Of a stretch of DNA of 64,000 nt, positions 11,155 to 23,310 are shown piece after piece. The stretch spans positions 193,501-257,500 of the forward strand of contig CAJHNH020008432.1 in assembly GCA_905116865.2 (NCBI GenBank), written 5' to 3'. How positions within the stretch are numbered: the stretch's first letter is position 1; every line of letters starts with the position of its first letter. Under the pieces are notes generated by a model. The model saw only the letters and a program-made list of their open reading frames with translations, was not told the origin of the DNA and made no database searches. A program made the position numbers and the translations under genes. This DNA is from Candidula unifasciata (lineage: Eukaryota; Mollusca; Gastropoda; Stylommatophora; Geomitridae).

Positions 11155-11605
11155 GGAGGGGGTCTCAGTGGCATTGTGGTCAAGCAGTTTGCCTCATGCT
11201 TCGAAGGCTGAGGGTTTATTTCAGGTATGCGTTGTTCAGTTCACAAGTGCAATTTTTACGGAGATACTGAGGATTGCCGCCAGATCTACAGAGTTCGCAC
11301 CTTTAGCCTATGTCAAACAATGTTTTCCCCCCTTTTTTTAGAATTCACCGGTGGAAAGTTCTGGTTGTTCGTCCACACTTCCAGACTTTAGTCCTTTTCC
11401 AGAACTTGAATTTTGCATTCACATTCATTTTACAGATCTGGTTTACTTGTATACGGATTGTTGGTACCTCGCCGCTCAGACAGATGGGCTCTGACTTCAA
11501 CCAAAAAATCCCTACTTAGTCACATTTTATGACATGCTTGCCATGGAGGTAGTAGGTCTATTCTTGTATTCCCCCAAAAAACAGAGCTTTAGACCCACAC
11601 TTGAA
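11155..11605 (+). mobile_element. Full-length tRNA-headed SINE (head, R1 body, 3' domain)
   Basis: The head at 11,158-11,235 looks like a pol III promoter: an A-box-like TGGCATTGTGGTCAAGC and a degenerate B-box-like GGGTTTATTTCAGG. The R1 body follows at 11,340-11,500 (GAATTCACCGGTGGAAAGTT, TCCAGAACTTGAATTTTGC, GATTGTTGGTACC). It ends with the common 3' domain (TTTTATGACATGCTTGCCAT, GTAGTAGGTCTATTCTTG). This copy is the best view here of the complete SINE architecture. Confidence 0.65.
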
Positions 11606-12491
11606 AAACAAATAATGTTTGACATAGGGGTTTCTCTTGAACGTCAGAGAAAAAAACGTGCCAGACTGGGACCCACAGACATTTATTAGACTAATACATG
11701 TGTAGGTTTATGTGGCATAGACTCGCTCAACGTTGCTAGCGTGTAACATTGTTGTGATTGTCAATTTATGTGTGAACCCAGCAGTATATTATCTAGAATG
11801 ATTGGCCCCTTTTAGGGCCCCCATAGTATGCCAATTGGCAATTTCCCCGACTGCACATAGAGTTTCTCTGATTGCACATAGTTTCTCTGACTGCACATAT
11901 AGTTTCACACACACAAACATATGGCTAATCATAAATAACTGTATACCCATGTTAATACTCTTATGTTTGTTTAAATAATTAATGTGGGTGATCCATTGCT
12001 GAAAGTATGCTAAGAGCTGAAGTTTAGAATTTACAGGGTTTTTTTTAACAGAAAAAAACCAGTCTTGTAGGGGTTGAATGCGGATGTAAGACAGATGTGA
12101 TACCAACTACACTAGACATTCACATGACAAAGAGACCTGAAAATATTACCAGTATTGTACACCAGCCAATTGCGCACCAACACAAAGAAATATGTCACAC
12201 CAAAACACAGCACAACTGCTCCTCTAAAATAGTTGACTGTAATGTCAGCTGCTGATTTCCCCTGGATTTTCTATGTTTGGGGTAACTAAAAAATTAAGCA
12301 CCTAATTTTCTTGTCGAATTCATGATGAAATACGTTTATATTTTTTTCCACATTAAGCTGGTGCATTCACTTATATTATATTCACATCTAGTGATCTGTC
12401 CTGGTGGCTCGATAAGAGCGCTCTATCTGAGATACTCAAAAATCCTTTGCTTGTTTAGGACCTTTGCCTTTATGTTTTGCACTGAAGTATG

Positions 12492-12562
12492 ATAAGCTGA
12501 GTGGTATGGTTGCTATGCCCTCATTTAGGAGGCCCAGGTTTGAATACTCTACTCAGTAAAAA
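12492..12562 (+). mobile_element. tRNA-like SINE head
   Basis: GCTGAGTGGTATGGTTGC, an A-box region, then CCAGGTTTGAATACTC, a B box, with complementary ends CTGAGT/ACTCAG that could form an acceptor-like stem. An anticodon stem is not clean and the flanks are repeat-like, so I read it as a SINE head and not a tRNA gene. Confidence 0.45.
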
Positions 12563-12725
12563 GACTAGGCAAAAATGTAAAAATGCAGACTGCAAAATAC
12601 TAATAATATAATTTTTTATTACATTTATTTTGAAGATCAATTACACAAAATGATTATTGAAGATTATAAAAATTATTAAAAAGTACATTTTAAATTTAAC
12701 ACTCCTACAATCTATTACAATACAC

Positions 12726-13098
12726 GGCTATCCTCTGAATAACGGCGGTAAAGATGGCGGCAGCAAATTATCCTTTTGAGCCTCAGTCGCGTGTCAATTG
12801 CGCACTTCCGGCGACTTAATTTGCGGTTTTCCAGCGACTACCACCACCGCCACGAATCCCCCACGCAGCGTGGATTGGGGTTAAACTAGACGGCTAGGAC
12901 CCAGGAGCAGCAGCATCGGCATCTCCTGCAGCTTTGCTCCTGAGTCCTAGCCATCTAGTTTAGCCCCAATCCACGCCGCATGGGAACTCGTGGCGGTGGC
13001 GGCAGTCGCCGGAAAACCGCAAATTAAGTCACGTGACTGTGGCTCAAAAGGATATTTTGTGGCCGCCATCTTTACCGCCCGTTATTCGGAGGATAGCC
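12726..13098. mobile_element. Palindromic fold-back MITE with 8-bp target duplication
   Basis: The 373-bp element is almost wholly an inverted repeat: it begins GGCTATCCTCTGAATAACG and ends in the reverse complement CGTTATTCGGAGGATAGCC. Arms of about 175 bp pair through to the centre near 12,912, where a short loop remains. The left arm has an extra ~22 bp near 12,795. Both flanks carry the identical octamer CAATACAC (12,718-12,725 and 13,099-13,106). There is no coding capacity. An 8-bp duplication fits hAT-, P- or Merlin-like transposases. Each arm also carries AAAGATGGCGGC, which matches the YY1-type core. Confidence 0.85.
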
Positions 13099-13106
13099 CA
13101 ATACAC

Positions 13107-14040
13107 ATATTTTTTGCTATATTAAATAACCAAACTTAACGGGCAAGCATGAATAGTTGATGTGTCTGTAAAAAACAACTATATACATTCTAATCATAGC
13201 TCAGATGGCTGAACGTTTTTTAATCTAGACTTTTAGTTTAACTTAGCCACCACCGCAAACAAAACAAACCTCAGGGTTGGCACAAGAGACCCGTGTGATC
13301 TTAGATACGTGTCAGAAGATTTTAATTACAACCGGAGATTTAAAAAGAATATACAGAAGCAAATGAAAACTATCACTATGCTACCTGGTCGGCTACTGAC
13401 ACTAATTTATTAGTTAACTAGTAAGACTGACTCAAGTCACTCAAGTACTTCATCTTTGACTTTTGCTTACCATTCAGCTTCAGTAGGCACTGCCTGCGCC
13501 CTCTAAAGTCCACTCATAGCTATCTTTCAGATTAGGGAGATTCACTTGTGTCTACTGTAATCTTCCCCGTGTAACATTACACCAAAAGAATCTTATCTAG
13601 CTAATAATCTACACTTCTAAACTTAACGGTCACCGGTTACAACCTCACGTACAAAGTTAACCAATTCACTGCAGCATCATACGTCACAAAAAATGAGAAC
13701 AGTAGTAACGACAAACTCAAAACTAGCCGAAATTAAACCTTACATACGATCTGAATCAACAAAAACCACTGCAGACTCATATAAGAAACATTCACATGTT
13801 TCACAAACTGCACAGACATGTACCTGTAATTAGAAAGAAGACATTTAGGGCAGATATAATCCCGGAGAAGAAGGAGAGGGTCCGTCCCCTTTGAAGAACT
13901 ACTGTTTCAATTCTCAATACGACACGCACTGGCCACTGGTTACGTCCCCTGATCTATGGACTGTCACGTGATACACAAGTGTTCCCAATTGACTATATTG
14001 AAACAGAAGGGGAAGGAAATTAATTCATTTAATGATTCAA
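13107..14040. other. Spacer without recognised feature
   Basis: AT-rich single-copy-looking sequence; no supported exon, RNA or repeat. Confidence 0.35.
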
Positions 14041-14044
14041 GAGA

Positions 14045-14540
14045 GGAGCGGATTGGAACGGTTACACCGCTGGACTCACAAGCGGTAGATTTGGGTTCGA
14101 ATCTTCAGTAAGGTTAAGGATTTTTTTTTTTTTGTCAGGGAGAAAAATAAAATCTAAGCTGCACAGTCTTTGGTGACAGCAGTAGCCATGCGGTCCTTAA
14201 TCCTGGTGCCCAAATACCACCTTCCCCTTTTGGGTGTGCCTACATAGCAAAAGTGGTAAATACAAGCACGAATGGCTTTCCTCAAGGGGTACGTAGTTGC
14301 TAATTGTTTCCGTAGCACACTAATTATACAACGGATCAAAATCATGGCACAAGGGCAGTAACCCATAAGTGCTCCGTTCTACTTCTAACTCACATGAGTC
14401 CGAAAAATCTCACGGCAGTGCACGAACTCAGTAGCACCGTAGAGGATCCTAAAATAGTTTTGGGTAGATTTTAAAATCCAAATTTTGCCCCGACAGCACC
14501 GTTAGGCTACTCTTTTCAATTTCCAACTGCAAAGGAATTT
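14045..14540 (+). mobile_element. tRNA-headed SINE (family T)
   Basis: The head has GGAACGGTTACACCGCTGG and TTTGGGTTCGAATCTTC (good B box GGTTCGAATC), followed by a poly-T stretch. The body, about 14,340-14,530, is shared with 61,487-61,690: ATGGCACAAGGGCAGTAACCC, TCTCACGGCAGTGCACGAAC, GAGGATCCTAAAAT, GTTAGGCTACTCTTTTC. Two copies more than 45 kb apart in the same orientation and order support an interspersed family. Confidence 0.65.
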
Positions 14541-15964
14541 GTTACGTGCTCAGCAATTCCCACAATAATAATTATTATTATTGCGCAATTAAACAAGATT
14601 TAACCCCCCCCCCTCCTCTGGCAAATTATAAGGGAATGAGGTCTCAAATATATTTTTTTCTTGGCGTTAGTAATTCATAATGCAACTTCCTGTTCAACTC
14701 ATCTGGTGTTCAACCCATCTGGTTTATGACTGAGATATATGCAATCTGCTGAAGCAGTTTCCGTTTACTGCACGGCCGGGGTTCCACATCTAAGGTGACC
14801 ATGTATCATGAGTTGAAAACCGGACATCCCACTAATATCTTAAGATGATAATGGGACAACACAGACAAATCAGTTAGATCCCTTTTTTTTAGGTCACCGG
14901 AGTGAAAGGGTTAATTTACCACCCCTCAGTGATATTATTAAAAAACGAACAACTGTCCATAAGAAATAAACGAAACAATGTGCTCTTTACTAACTGCATT
15001 GAACAAGTGATACAATTAAATCTCCATAACACATTTCGGTCACTAAAAGTATCTATCTAAAATTATTAAATCTAATAATGCCTGTAGAAATAACTATCAG
15101 TGTATCCTGCTAATTCTTAGATTTGTATCCCACTGGACAATATGCGCTGTTTAAAAGAAATATAGCTTGGAGTACCGACGGAACGGCCTGGTCACACCGA
15201 AGAATCGAGACTCCCGGCGAAAACGGGACGTATGGTCACCCAAATCATTGTCGAAATTAACGCAAAGCTGTCTGATGTCAAATCGTCTACAGCTGTAATC
15301 AAATCGAGAAATCGGGATTGTATTCGCAAGGTTTAAGCCACCATATTTAACAAAACGAATTGTCTGAAGTCGTTTTTCGGACATGAGTTAAAGAGCTGGA
15401 TGATATCCGAGCACGTCCATAGTCTGCCAGCTAAACATAAAAATCTACATCAGAGTCCACAGCTAATAGTGCGAGCTCTAAGCTGGTTGCACGACTTCTC
15501 GTACGTATAGTCTGCTTCTCGTGCTAATCTTTTATTGTTGCATTCTTAGCAGGGCTGCGAAGGCACGAGACAAAAGCACTGACATGATCTAAGATTCCGG
15601 TGATCGTGTGAGATGAAGAAACAGGATAGCCTCTGCTTATCGGCACCGCACATGATGTTGATGATGAAGTATCTAGGTCACATAATTAAGCTGAACGGAC
15701 AGGCCTAAGACACCAGAACATCACGTCCACCGCATCTCTCTGACACAGACCAATAAAACTGATCAGCCATACAATATCAACTGCTGATAACAACATGTGA
15801 TTATTGGGTAATGATGGTCTTCAGTTACTCAATGGGATGCGGTTTCCACAGTGAATTTTGCTTGCATAAAATCTAGAACACGCTCTGCCACTCGTTCTGG
15901 CAGTACAGACTTACAGACTGCCGTTTGGGACTGTGTTTTTCGCGACAGCAATATTTAGATACCC
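14541..15964. other. Spacer without recognised feature
   Basis: Unannotated. The stretch near 15,150-15,400 has higher GC and an open minus frame of 77 residues, but it shows no family motif or splice context. Confidence 0.35.
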
Positions 15965-16240
15965 ATAGGAGCCGCTCCAGCCAGCCAACCCACCAGTCAG
16001 ATAATCAACCAGCCAGTCTAACAATCAGACAATTAATCAGCCAGCCTAACAGTTAGAAAATCGACCAACCAGTTAATCCACTAATCATACCATCAATCGG
16101 TCAGTCCACCAATCAGACGATCAACCATCAAGTCCACACATCAGACAATCAACCATCCAGTCTACCAATCAGACAATGAACTAGCCAGTCCACCAATCAG
16201 ACAATCAACCATCCAGTCCATCAATCAGACAATCAACCAC
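15965..16240 (+). repeat. 28-bp minisatellite, left part
   Basis: Degenerate tandem copies of a 28-bp unit of the form ATCAGACAATCAACCAGCC-AGTCCACCA, built from seven tetramers of the NNCA type. It is the same array as 43,114-44,990; the two parts are separated by the LTR/hAT insertion complex, whose left border is at 16,241. Confidence 0.85.
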
Positions 16241-18258
16241 TGTGACGAAACGACCTCAGTGTTTTCAGAAGTTAGTACGCCTAATAATTTCTCCTGTTTA
16301 TAAGAGACAGAGAATTATATTTGTTATGCCCTAAGCCAGAATATTACTTAAACCAGATGGGATTGTTAAAATTGTTTCAAGTTTTAAGTCCAGACAAAGC
16401 AGCCAGGCTTTGTTTAAAATTATATAACATTCGGATTACCTAATATAGCTAACTGGTCTACCTGGGAAAGTTTAGACAAAGTGGCTGTGGGGTTGGATTG
16501 TAGAACTGAAGTGTCATACAATTATCTCCTGACCAGAGAACCTTAGGGGCAGGTAATTGCTTATAAATTAATTATCCCCCCTAAGATGATCTTCTTTGAA
16601 ATGCAGACCAGACCCTAGTGTCATAAAGGTTACATCACAAGCCCTTTCAACAGATAAGATAAGGGGGAATTAAGCTGGTCAAGTAGGAAACACGATGGCT
16701 TCCCTGGCCGTCTTTCCACACCTGTAAGTGACACTATCTAGGACTAGATGTTTACCACTTAAGAATGTTGGCCAGAGGGATGTCAGTAAGAATTGACTGA
16801 CAGACACGTTGATAGCTAATTTGATCTGCAAGGTACTTACGGGGGTGTGGCTTAGATCTTCTCCCGTAGGTAAGGTTAAATACTAGAAAGTGGAGGAGTT
16901 TAATTTGGACAAAAGATAGATACTTATACTGCTAGCATCTTAAATTTACCTTATAGTGCTGCAGCAAGCCACAAACTAAGATCAACAGTAGAAAGTAATT
17001 CTAGCTGGTTGAGTCCTGTTTGGCAATTCCTGGATTTTTTTCAGGTATGAGTGTATATTATTTTTAATCTTTTATTCAAAGGTTAGGATCTAGCTTAGTC
17101 TATTCTTCCTTTCCTTATTTTTCTACACATCCTGCTTGAAATAGTTCTTTGTTAGTATTCAGTAATCTCAGTTAGGGAACTGCTAAACTATCCCTATTTC
17201 TTGTATGTTTGTATCACATGTTTTTCAGTGTATGTTTTCATGTGTATAAAATAAGACTTGTATAATGAAACGTAATGAAATTATATTGTGTCAATTATCA
17301 ACCCAAAACATGTGCCTAGACTGTGGGAAAATCATGCCCACATGTGCAGCCATGTTGTTGCGTTTGATAGCTCACTATGTGCTCACTGTCGCTGGAAAGA
17401 CAATATTTCGGACAGCATGCACATATAAAATGGTTTGAGTTGTCAGCATATAACCTGCTCGTGTTCATGTAAAAAAAATGTCAGCCAGTTTGGAAGTCTG
17501 AGTGAAGACGGACAGCAGACTTAGGAAGTCAACTATTATGACAGAACATGAAAGGGAAGGCAGAATATGTAAGAGGTCAATGTGAGACATAAGACCTTCA
17601 AACTAGACTGGAGAGAATGTGGAATATATATATACTGTATTGGTATATGCATGCTTAGTGTAAGTATATATACTTCACATATGTATTTGTTTCACAGCTC
17701 CCGTCGGGGTGAAGATAAGTCTGCTCTAATAGCAGAACCAGAGAGTCACGTGCACAAACCTATATTGTGGGAGATCGGCAAGCTGGAAACAGGCGGAGAA
17801 GGAGGTGGAACCAGCAGTGAAAACGCTGAAAGAGGTGGAAAAGCTTGACAGCACCTCTCGGCTGTCAGCGGTTTTATAATAAGTTACGTCAAAATCTTTT
17901 TCGTAAACTTATCACAATCATAACTTATCTAATCCCATGTGCTCAGTTTTCTAGCTAAAGTATCTCATCACTATCATACCATCAGCCAGTCACTGTTTGT
18001 GTAAACATTACAAACTGGTGAATGTCACCTAAATGATTGTTAGTAAATAAAGCCATTTGTCAAGTTTTATACTACATCGTTTGTTAAATTCCAAGTGTAT
18101 TCAGTCTTACCCTTTTAGCTAAACTGTTAGATAAAATTACATTTGTTGGGAGATTTTTAATAATTCTTTACCAGGATAAGGTTGTCGGAAAGGGGTCACC
18201 TGCCCTGTCTAATAATTCATTACTTAAAGTAATCTAGACATCTAAAACCCCTTTACTT
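16241..18258 (+). mobile_element. Putative solo LTR, left part
   Basis: The left end TGTGACGAAACGACC follows minisatellite sequence ending in ACCAC. The matching right end, GGGACCCGCGACA, is at 43,113 and is followed by ACCAC again. TG...CA termini with a 5-bp duplication are the LTR retroelement signature, and TGTGACG...ACA ends are common in Ty3/gypsy LTRs. Joined across the hAT insertion the LTR would be about 2.2 kb. A TATA-like GTTAAATACT near 16,875 and an AATAAA at 18,046-18,051 fit LTR promoter and polyadenylation signals. No gag-pol is present, hence 'solo'. Because the duplication sits in a CAACCACC-rich repeat, it could be coincidental. Confidence 0.55.
18251..18258 (+). repeat. 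Target-site duplication, left (CTTTACTT)
   Basis: Octamer immediately before the CAGGGTTGCCA terminus at 18,259. It is identical to 42,911-42,918, just after the opposite terminus. Confidence 0.75.
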
Positions 18259-18740
18259 CAGGGTTGCCATATTGGCATTTTTGATGCCAAATTCCACAAA
18301 TTTGGCATATTTGAAATTGAACTGGCATAAGATAATGAACTGGAATATTTTGGCATATTTGGGTTTTTCCTGGCTTTTCTTATCAAGACATGCTCAAATT
18401 TTCGTCATGGTTCCTCCGTGTAAAACTCGCAGATTTACAAAAAGCAATGTAGGCCAACAGTTAACATCTTTATTTCAGTTTGACTTTGTTGTGATGTCCT
18501 GCTACAGACTAACGGAGATACGCGCCATTTCTTATTGCATGATATGTTCTTGTCATCCTAAACGGATCGTGACTGCGATAAATCAAGAGCCTCTGTAATT
18601 TATGATAATCTACAAGAAACCAAAACCCACCACTGATATCAAGTGATTCAGACTGTTGGGAAAAAAAAATAGAGAGGATATAGACCTAGTTCTATCTGTG
18701 AGAGATTTTATTACTTTTACCAATGGCAACGTCAACCCCC

Positions 18741-19381
18741 AAAAAATGGAAAGCATCTTATGATATCGCAAGAATAATAGTAATTTGAAGAAAACATACC
18801 ACAGGCTCAAAGATCTTAAACGGAGCAGACGCAGCATATTGCAAACTACGTCAGTGCACTGTTGCACCAAAAATAAGTAGCATTTAAAATAATCACAAAT
18901 CTGAAAAACACAGGATGACAACTCGGTCAAAAAGCCAGTCACAGCTTATTACAATAATGACTCCTAGGCAAAGTAATGATAAAGTTAAAGGCAGCAGAGT
19001 TGCAACTTACTGTAGGCATGACCTACCATTGTGCAATACGCACAATTGATCGTCTAAGTCAAAAAATGGAAAGCATCCTATGATATCGCAAGTATAATAG
19101 TAATTTGAAGAAAACATACCACCGGCTCAAAGATCTTAAACGGATCAGACGCAGCATATTGCAAACTACGTCAGTGCACTGTTGCACCAAAAATAAGTAG
19201 CATATCAAATCATCACAAATCCGAAAAAACACAAGATGACAACTCCGTCAAAAAAGCCAGTCACAGCTTATTACAACAGTGACTCCTAGGCAAAGTAACG
19301 ATAAAGTTAAAGGCAGCAGAGTTGCAACTTGCTGTAGGCATGACCTGCCATTGTGCAATATGCACAATTGATCATCTAAGT
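18741..19381. repeat. 320-bp direct tandem duplication
   Basis: Copy a 18,741-19,060 and copy b 19,061-19,381, both starting AAAAAATGGAAAGCATC. They are highly similar, with scattered substitutions and small indels. Each ends with a small conserved palindrome, ATTGTGCaata(c/t)GCACAAT. It lies between the left hAT end and the first 5-kb unit and occurs only there. Confidence 0.85.
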
Positions 19382-19491
19382 GAAATCATGAGAGCACATG
19401 GTCAGGGGGGTACACTGGAGCACATACAGTTGCATAGAACTAAACGTTCATGCCTAATTTAAAAAAAATACTTGTAAATGTGACATTGATT

Positions 19492-19873
19492 TCCCCATTT
19501 ACACACCGCTACACACTAGCTCGCTTCTGATTGGACGACCTACTGACCACGTCACATTCTGATAGGTTGGCCTCAAGCGATCCGACTTTCAAACAAGGTC
19601 ACAGGGATATTCCGAACTCTCGCTCATACCGCGTGTTGTATATTTTACCATACCACAGCTTTTAACACTTCTAAAACATTTAAATGCTGGGTCTAACACA
19701 CGATCCCCCTAGATAGTGACAAAATCTATGTCCCAGGCCGTTTCTTTCTTCAAAATAAAAACGTAAATGTCAGACAACAACAGACTGCGACACCCATAAC
19801 CTCGACCGTGGTAGATTAGTCCGACCACCTTATCAGCGGAGTTGACCTATAACCGGTGATGTGTAAATGGGGA
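19492..19873. mobile_element. 382-bp terminal-inverted-repeat element in unit 1
   Basis: Starts with TCCCCATTTACACACC and ends with the inverse GGTGATGTGTAAATGGGGA. Copies sit at the same place in the other units: 30,867-31,247, 37,260-37,640 and 42,289-42,669, where the inverted ends TCTCCCCATTTACACACC match over 18 bp. I see no clear target duplication and no coding capacity, so it may be an old MITE or simply paired sequence within the unit. Confidence 0.5.
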
Positions 19874-19944
19874 GACCATCGTATAAATAACCAAAATCGA
19901 TCTTATTGATGATTTTCGATACAAGAACTATGCCATCATTATAG

Positions 19945-20061
19945 ATGAGTTGCAAAGACTTCATCCCATCTAAGAAAATGCTTAAAGATTTTACATCCGA
20001 AAAGGAACACTCTGTATCTTCCGCTAAGCTCTCATCAGCCCGCCCCCAAACGCATTGGTGA
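19945..20061 (+). other. Small ORF conserved among array units
   Basis: A 38-residue frame beginning MSCKDFIPSKKMLKDF. Equivalent starts are at 31,317 in unit 2 and in unit 3, and a 43-residue version with a different C-terminus is at 42,687-42,818 in unit 4. Units 1-3 are recent duplicates, so conservation among them says little. Unit 4 is more diverged yet keeps the frame. No family recognised; it might be a remnant of a transposon-encoded protein. Confidence 0.3.
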
Positions 20062-20929
20062 AAAGTTTATCAAAACTCATTATGAACATGAATAAAGTCT
20101 GTTTGCCAAATGTTCAACAAAAATGACAACCCTCGGTTAAAAGTGTGTGAAGTGAAGAGAACATTGTGCTGCTGAGATTCAACCCTAGACAAAGAGATTT
20201 ACCCGCAGCTCAGACGAGTAACATTTCCTGTGGGTGGCGTCTCGCAGCAAGATTCTACCAATGTAATCCTCTGATAACTCTCAGTGTCGTCGTCACCGCG
20301 CTGAGGTACACCACGACAGCAACAGTCCAACGACTGGCTAAGCCCAAGTGTCCGACAAAAATAGACTCACGGCACGTGAGGAATCTCAAAATCCGACCAT
20401 CATAAACCGTATTCAATGGAAACAGTCCAGATGTCCGTATCCAGAGACCCCACTCGCCCGAGTGTTGGGACTAAACAGATAAAGATATGCCTGACGCAGA
20501 ATGCTCCATTCTGTCGTGCTAGCGGCTCGTTAAAGATGTCAAACGTGCGCAAAAAAGAATGCACCTATTCGTGTGGCCACAAAAGTCCAGAAACCGCGGG
20601 CTGCTCCTAGCCTGTTTCCGGAGGGCGCAGCCCGTGTCGAGCGGGAGGCCTAATACGGTTGTGAGGTTAAGCAGGCATGTGCAGGACGTGACGATTCCTT
20701 GGGTGTGTCGGCTCTACATTAATGAAAGCCTCTTTGGATGGCGGGGAATGCCCATGATGTGCCCCTGCCTTCCCTTGAGGGCTAACCGTTCCAAAGGGGA
20801 TACTCCGGGGGCAACACCTGCAGTGAAGGCGACAAAGAGGACACCACACAAATCAGGCAACATCTCGACCCACACAGAACAATGGCCACAGTCAACCTTG
20901 AAATAGATCTGACGTTTTTCCGCGAGGGA

Positions 20930-21625
20930 GGGAACGGTAAAAGTCAGTAAAAGAAGTTGTACACGCAAAACTCAGGTCCAGGTAAAAGCCAAAAGTCCAA
21001 GCGGGCGGGACCTTCCGCAGGAATTCACAGCCGGTGAACGAAGAAGAAGAAGAGGGCATCTGTCTGAAAGACAAGGAACCAACAGTCTGTGTATGAGGCA
21101 TCTGTAGAATTGATACGCATGTAACATCCAGGTTCTGCAACTAGACTAGAGTCCATGAGTGGATGAACAAACAGAACATTCCACCGGAATTTACAGCCCG
21201 TGAACACTAAGATAAGAAATATATTAGCAATAGTGCAATGCAATATTGAAAACAAAACATGGAGCACTTTTGGGTTACTACACTTGTGCCATGATGTTGA
21301 TCCATTGTTCAAACTTCAAACAAAACAGGAGAACACAGCATTTATTCAGTCTATTTTTTTTTAAATCTTCTTATTCACATTGACTGGCTGTAAATTCCTG
21401 AAAGTTGTGGTTGTTCGTCCACTTCAGAACTTGAGTCTTGTACCAGAACTTGCACACTCGTTTTACGGATCTGACCTATTTGTGTGCAGAATCTTGGTTC
21501 CTGAAAAGATGTACTGTGACTTCAAAGGAAATCCCTAATTAGTAGACTCTTCGGACATTCTTGTTAGGGGGGGGGGGCAGTGGGTCTATTCATTTTGTCT
21601 TCCACAATAGGGCCCCTGAGCCCAC
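20930..21625. mobile_element. Cluster of R1-type SINE bodies in unit 1
   Basis: Two copies on the minus strand (about 20,930-21,040 with CACCGGCTGTGAATTCC; 21,045-21,210 with CGGGCTGTAAATTCC) and one on the plus strand (21,375-21,625: GACTGGCTGTAAATTCC through CTAATTAGTAGACTC, a G run and CAGTGGGTCTATTC to GGGCCCCTGAGCCCAC). The same cluster is repeated at the corresponding positions in units 2 and 3. Confidence 0.6.
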
Positions 21626-21693
21626 AAAGGGATATGTTCATCACATTAGTATTCATTCATTATAATGCATGTTTTTAGGTAAGTAGATAAGTG

Positions 21694-21785
21694 GTACCCC
21701 ACCAGGGCATCATATGACCGATAAGCACCCGGAGACACAAAGTGCAATCATGCGGATGAGGATCACCCGTGGAATGCATGAGTAT
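21694..21785 (-). mobile_element. SINE S1 fragment
   Basis: Contains CCCCACCAGGGCATCA, ACACAAAGTGCAATCATGCGG and ATGAGGATCACCCG, the S1 signature on its minus strand. Unit copies at 33,083-33,170 and 39,468-39,560. Confidence 0.6.
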
Positions 21786-22209
21786 TTTTTTTAGATTGTT
21801 TACATGTTAATTAATTTTTGTCTTTTCTGTTACTTATTTAGCTTACACTAATTTTCTTCTTATGAGACTACTGTATTTGTGTTAATTCTTATACAAATGT
21901 GTAAGCATAATTTAAATTTTGCTTTGTGTCATTCATCTATTAGCTTTATTTTATAAAGAAATTTTTTTTTTCAAAGACAGTAGTACCTCTGAATTTGAAC
22001 ATAATTCATTCTAAGATGGCACTTGAATTCTAAATTGTTGGACTTTCGAAGCAATTTTCCCATTAAAAAAAAAAAATGGAAACTAAATTAAGCTGCAGAG
22101 GCCAAGAAACTCAAATTTTAACTTTTTTTTTTTTTTTGGTCTTTTAAATACAGTACACTGTTAGAATAGTAACACAAGATGATCATATTTCAATAAAAAA
22201 AATTTTTAA

Positions 22210-22359
<150 letters not shown>

Positions 22360-22844
22360 CACTATATTTACTGTACCTTGATTTTTAAAAAAATGCTGAC
22401 ACAGCACGTAGAAGTAAGAGCAAAGAGTGTGTCACCTTCCATGATAATATAAGGAATTCTTTCTGGTGTTTCACATCGTAGTCTCACCACCGTAGAGGCT
22501 TTGAAGTCACTTATATTTTGTTATGAGAGGCATACCAAAGTACTCTGATTTTTACAAGTATTTTTAATTTTATTTTCAATGTTTGGTTAAGACACCTGTT
22601 AACCAGGGCTCTGCCAGAGTGCCACCTCTAATTGAACTTCATGGATTTTCAACATGGCCAAAAGATCTTAGATTTCAGCAGTTCTAAATCCTTCCAACTT
22701 ATCCTTCCTCCCCTAAAGGAATTTCTTCTACAATTTCTTCCTTCTGCTGTTGGTGAAGATGATGAAGTTCTTGTATTTTCAGCTGGTTCGTGCACGTTTC
22801 GTCACCTGTTAGCACTGTTGCAGTCGAGGGTCTGTGTGTCGTTC

Positions 22845-22975
22845 AACCACACGAGGACCGTAAAACAAGCGACCAACATCCAGTAACAAAACAAAACAAA
22901 AATGCCACCATTCGGATGAGGATCACTCGGGTACAAATCCCAGAAACTCAGTTCAACCGTTAGGTTATATTTGGG
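22845..22975 (-). mobile_element. SINE S1 copy
   Basis: ACGAGGACCGTAAAACAAGCG, TGCCACCATTCGGATGAGG, ATCACTCGGGTACAAATCCC and TTCAACCGTTAGGTTATAT. Sister copies at 34,300-34,425 and 40,702-40,830; an expanded A/CAAAA stretch sits where the other S1 copies read GTGACACAAAG. Confidence 0.6.
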
Positions 22976-23302
22976 TTCCTGACAACTGTGATAAGCTGTG
23001 ATAGGAATGTGCTCTGTAAAAGTCTTTCTGAGTGGCCATTCAAGCGCTGGGCGTCAATCATTCAGAATGCAGTCCCTGGGAAAGCAATTAAAAAAAAGGA
23101 GAAACATCTCGCGCTCTTCAGGCTAATTAATGTAGCACCGAGCCTCTGTTTCAGCTTTTTTTTTATTTTCATATCTTCCTGCATTTATTACTAAGGGAAA
23201 TAACCTGCTAAACTTAGAACACTTTAGTAAATGGAGTTATAGTCCTGCTTTTTAATTTAATTGTCAGGTGCATTTTATTTTTCAGTCGAACATAAACATA
23301 AG

Positions 23303-23310
23303 TAACAGGT
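23303..23310 (+). repeat. Target duplication of the LINE insertion, left
   Basis: TAACAGGT; the right copy at 29,490-29,497 is TAGCAGGT (7 of 8). Units 2 and 3 read TAACAGGTTAGG without an insertion at this point (34,732 and about 41,143). Confidence 0.7.

Noticed and set aside
15151..15384. 77-residue minus-strand frame with ordinary composition
   Set aside because: No start context, splice sites or family motif.
20166..20906. Several 60-115 residue frames repeated in three units as a possible multi-copy gene
   Set aside because: Frames lie on both strands and overlap SINE bodies; repetition is due to the 5-kb tandem duplication.
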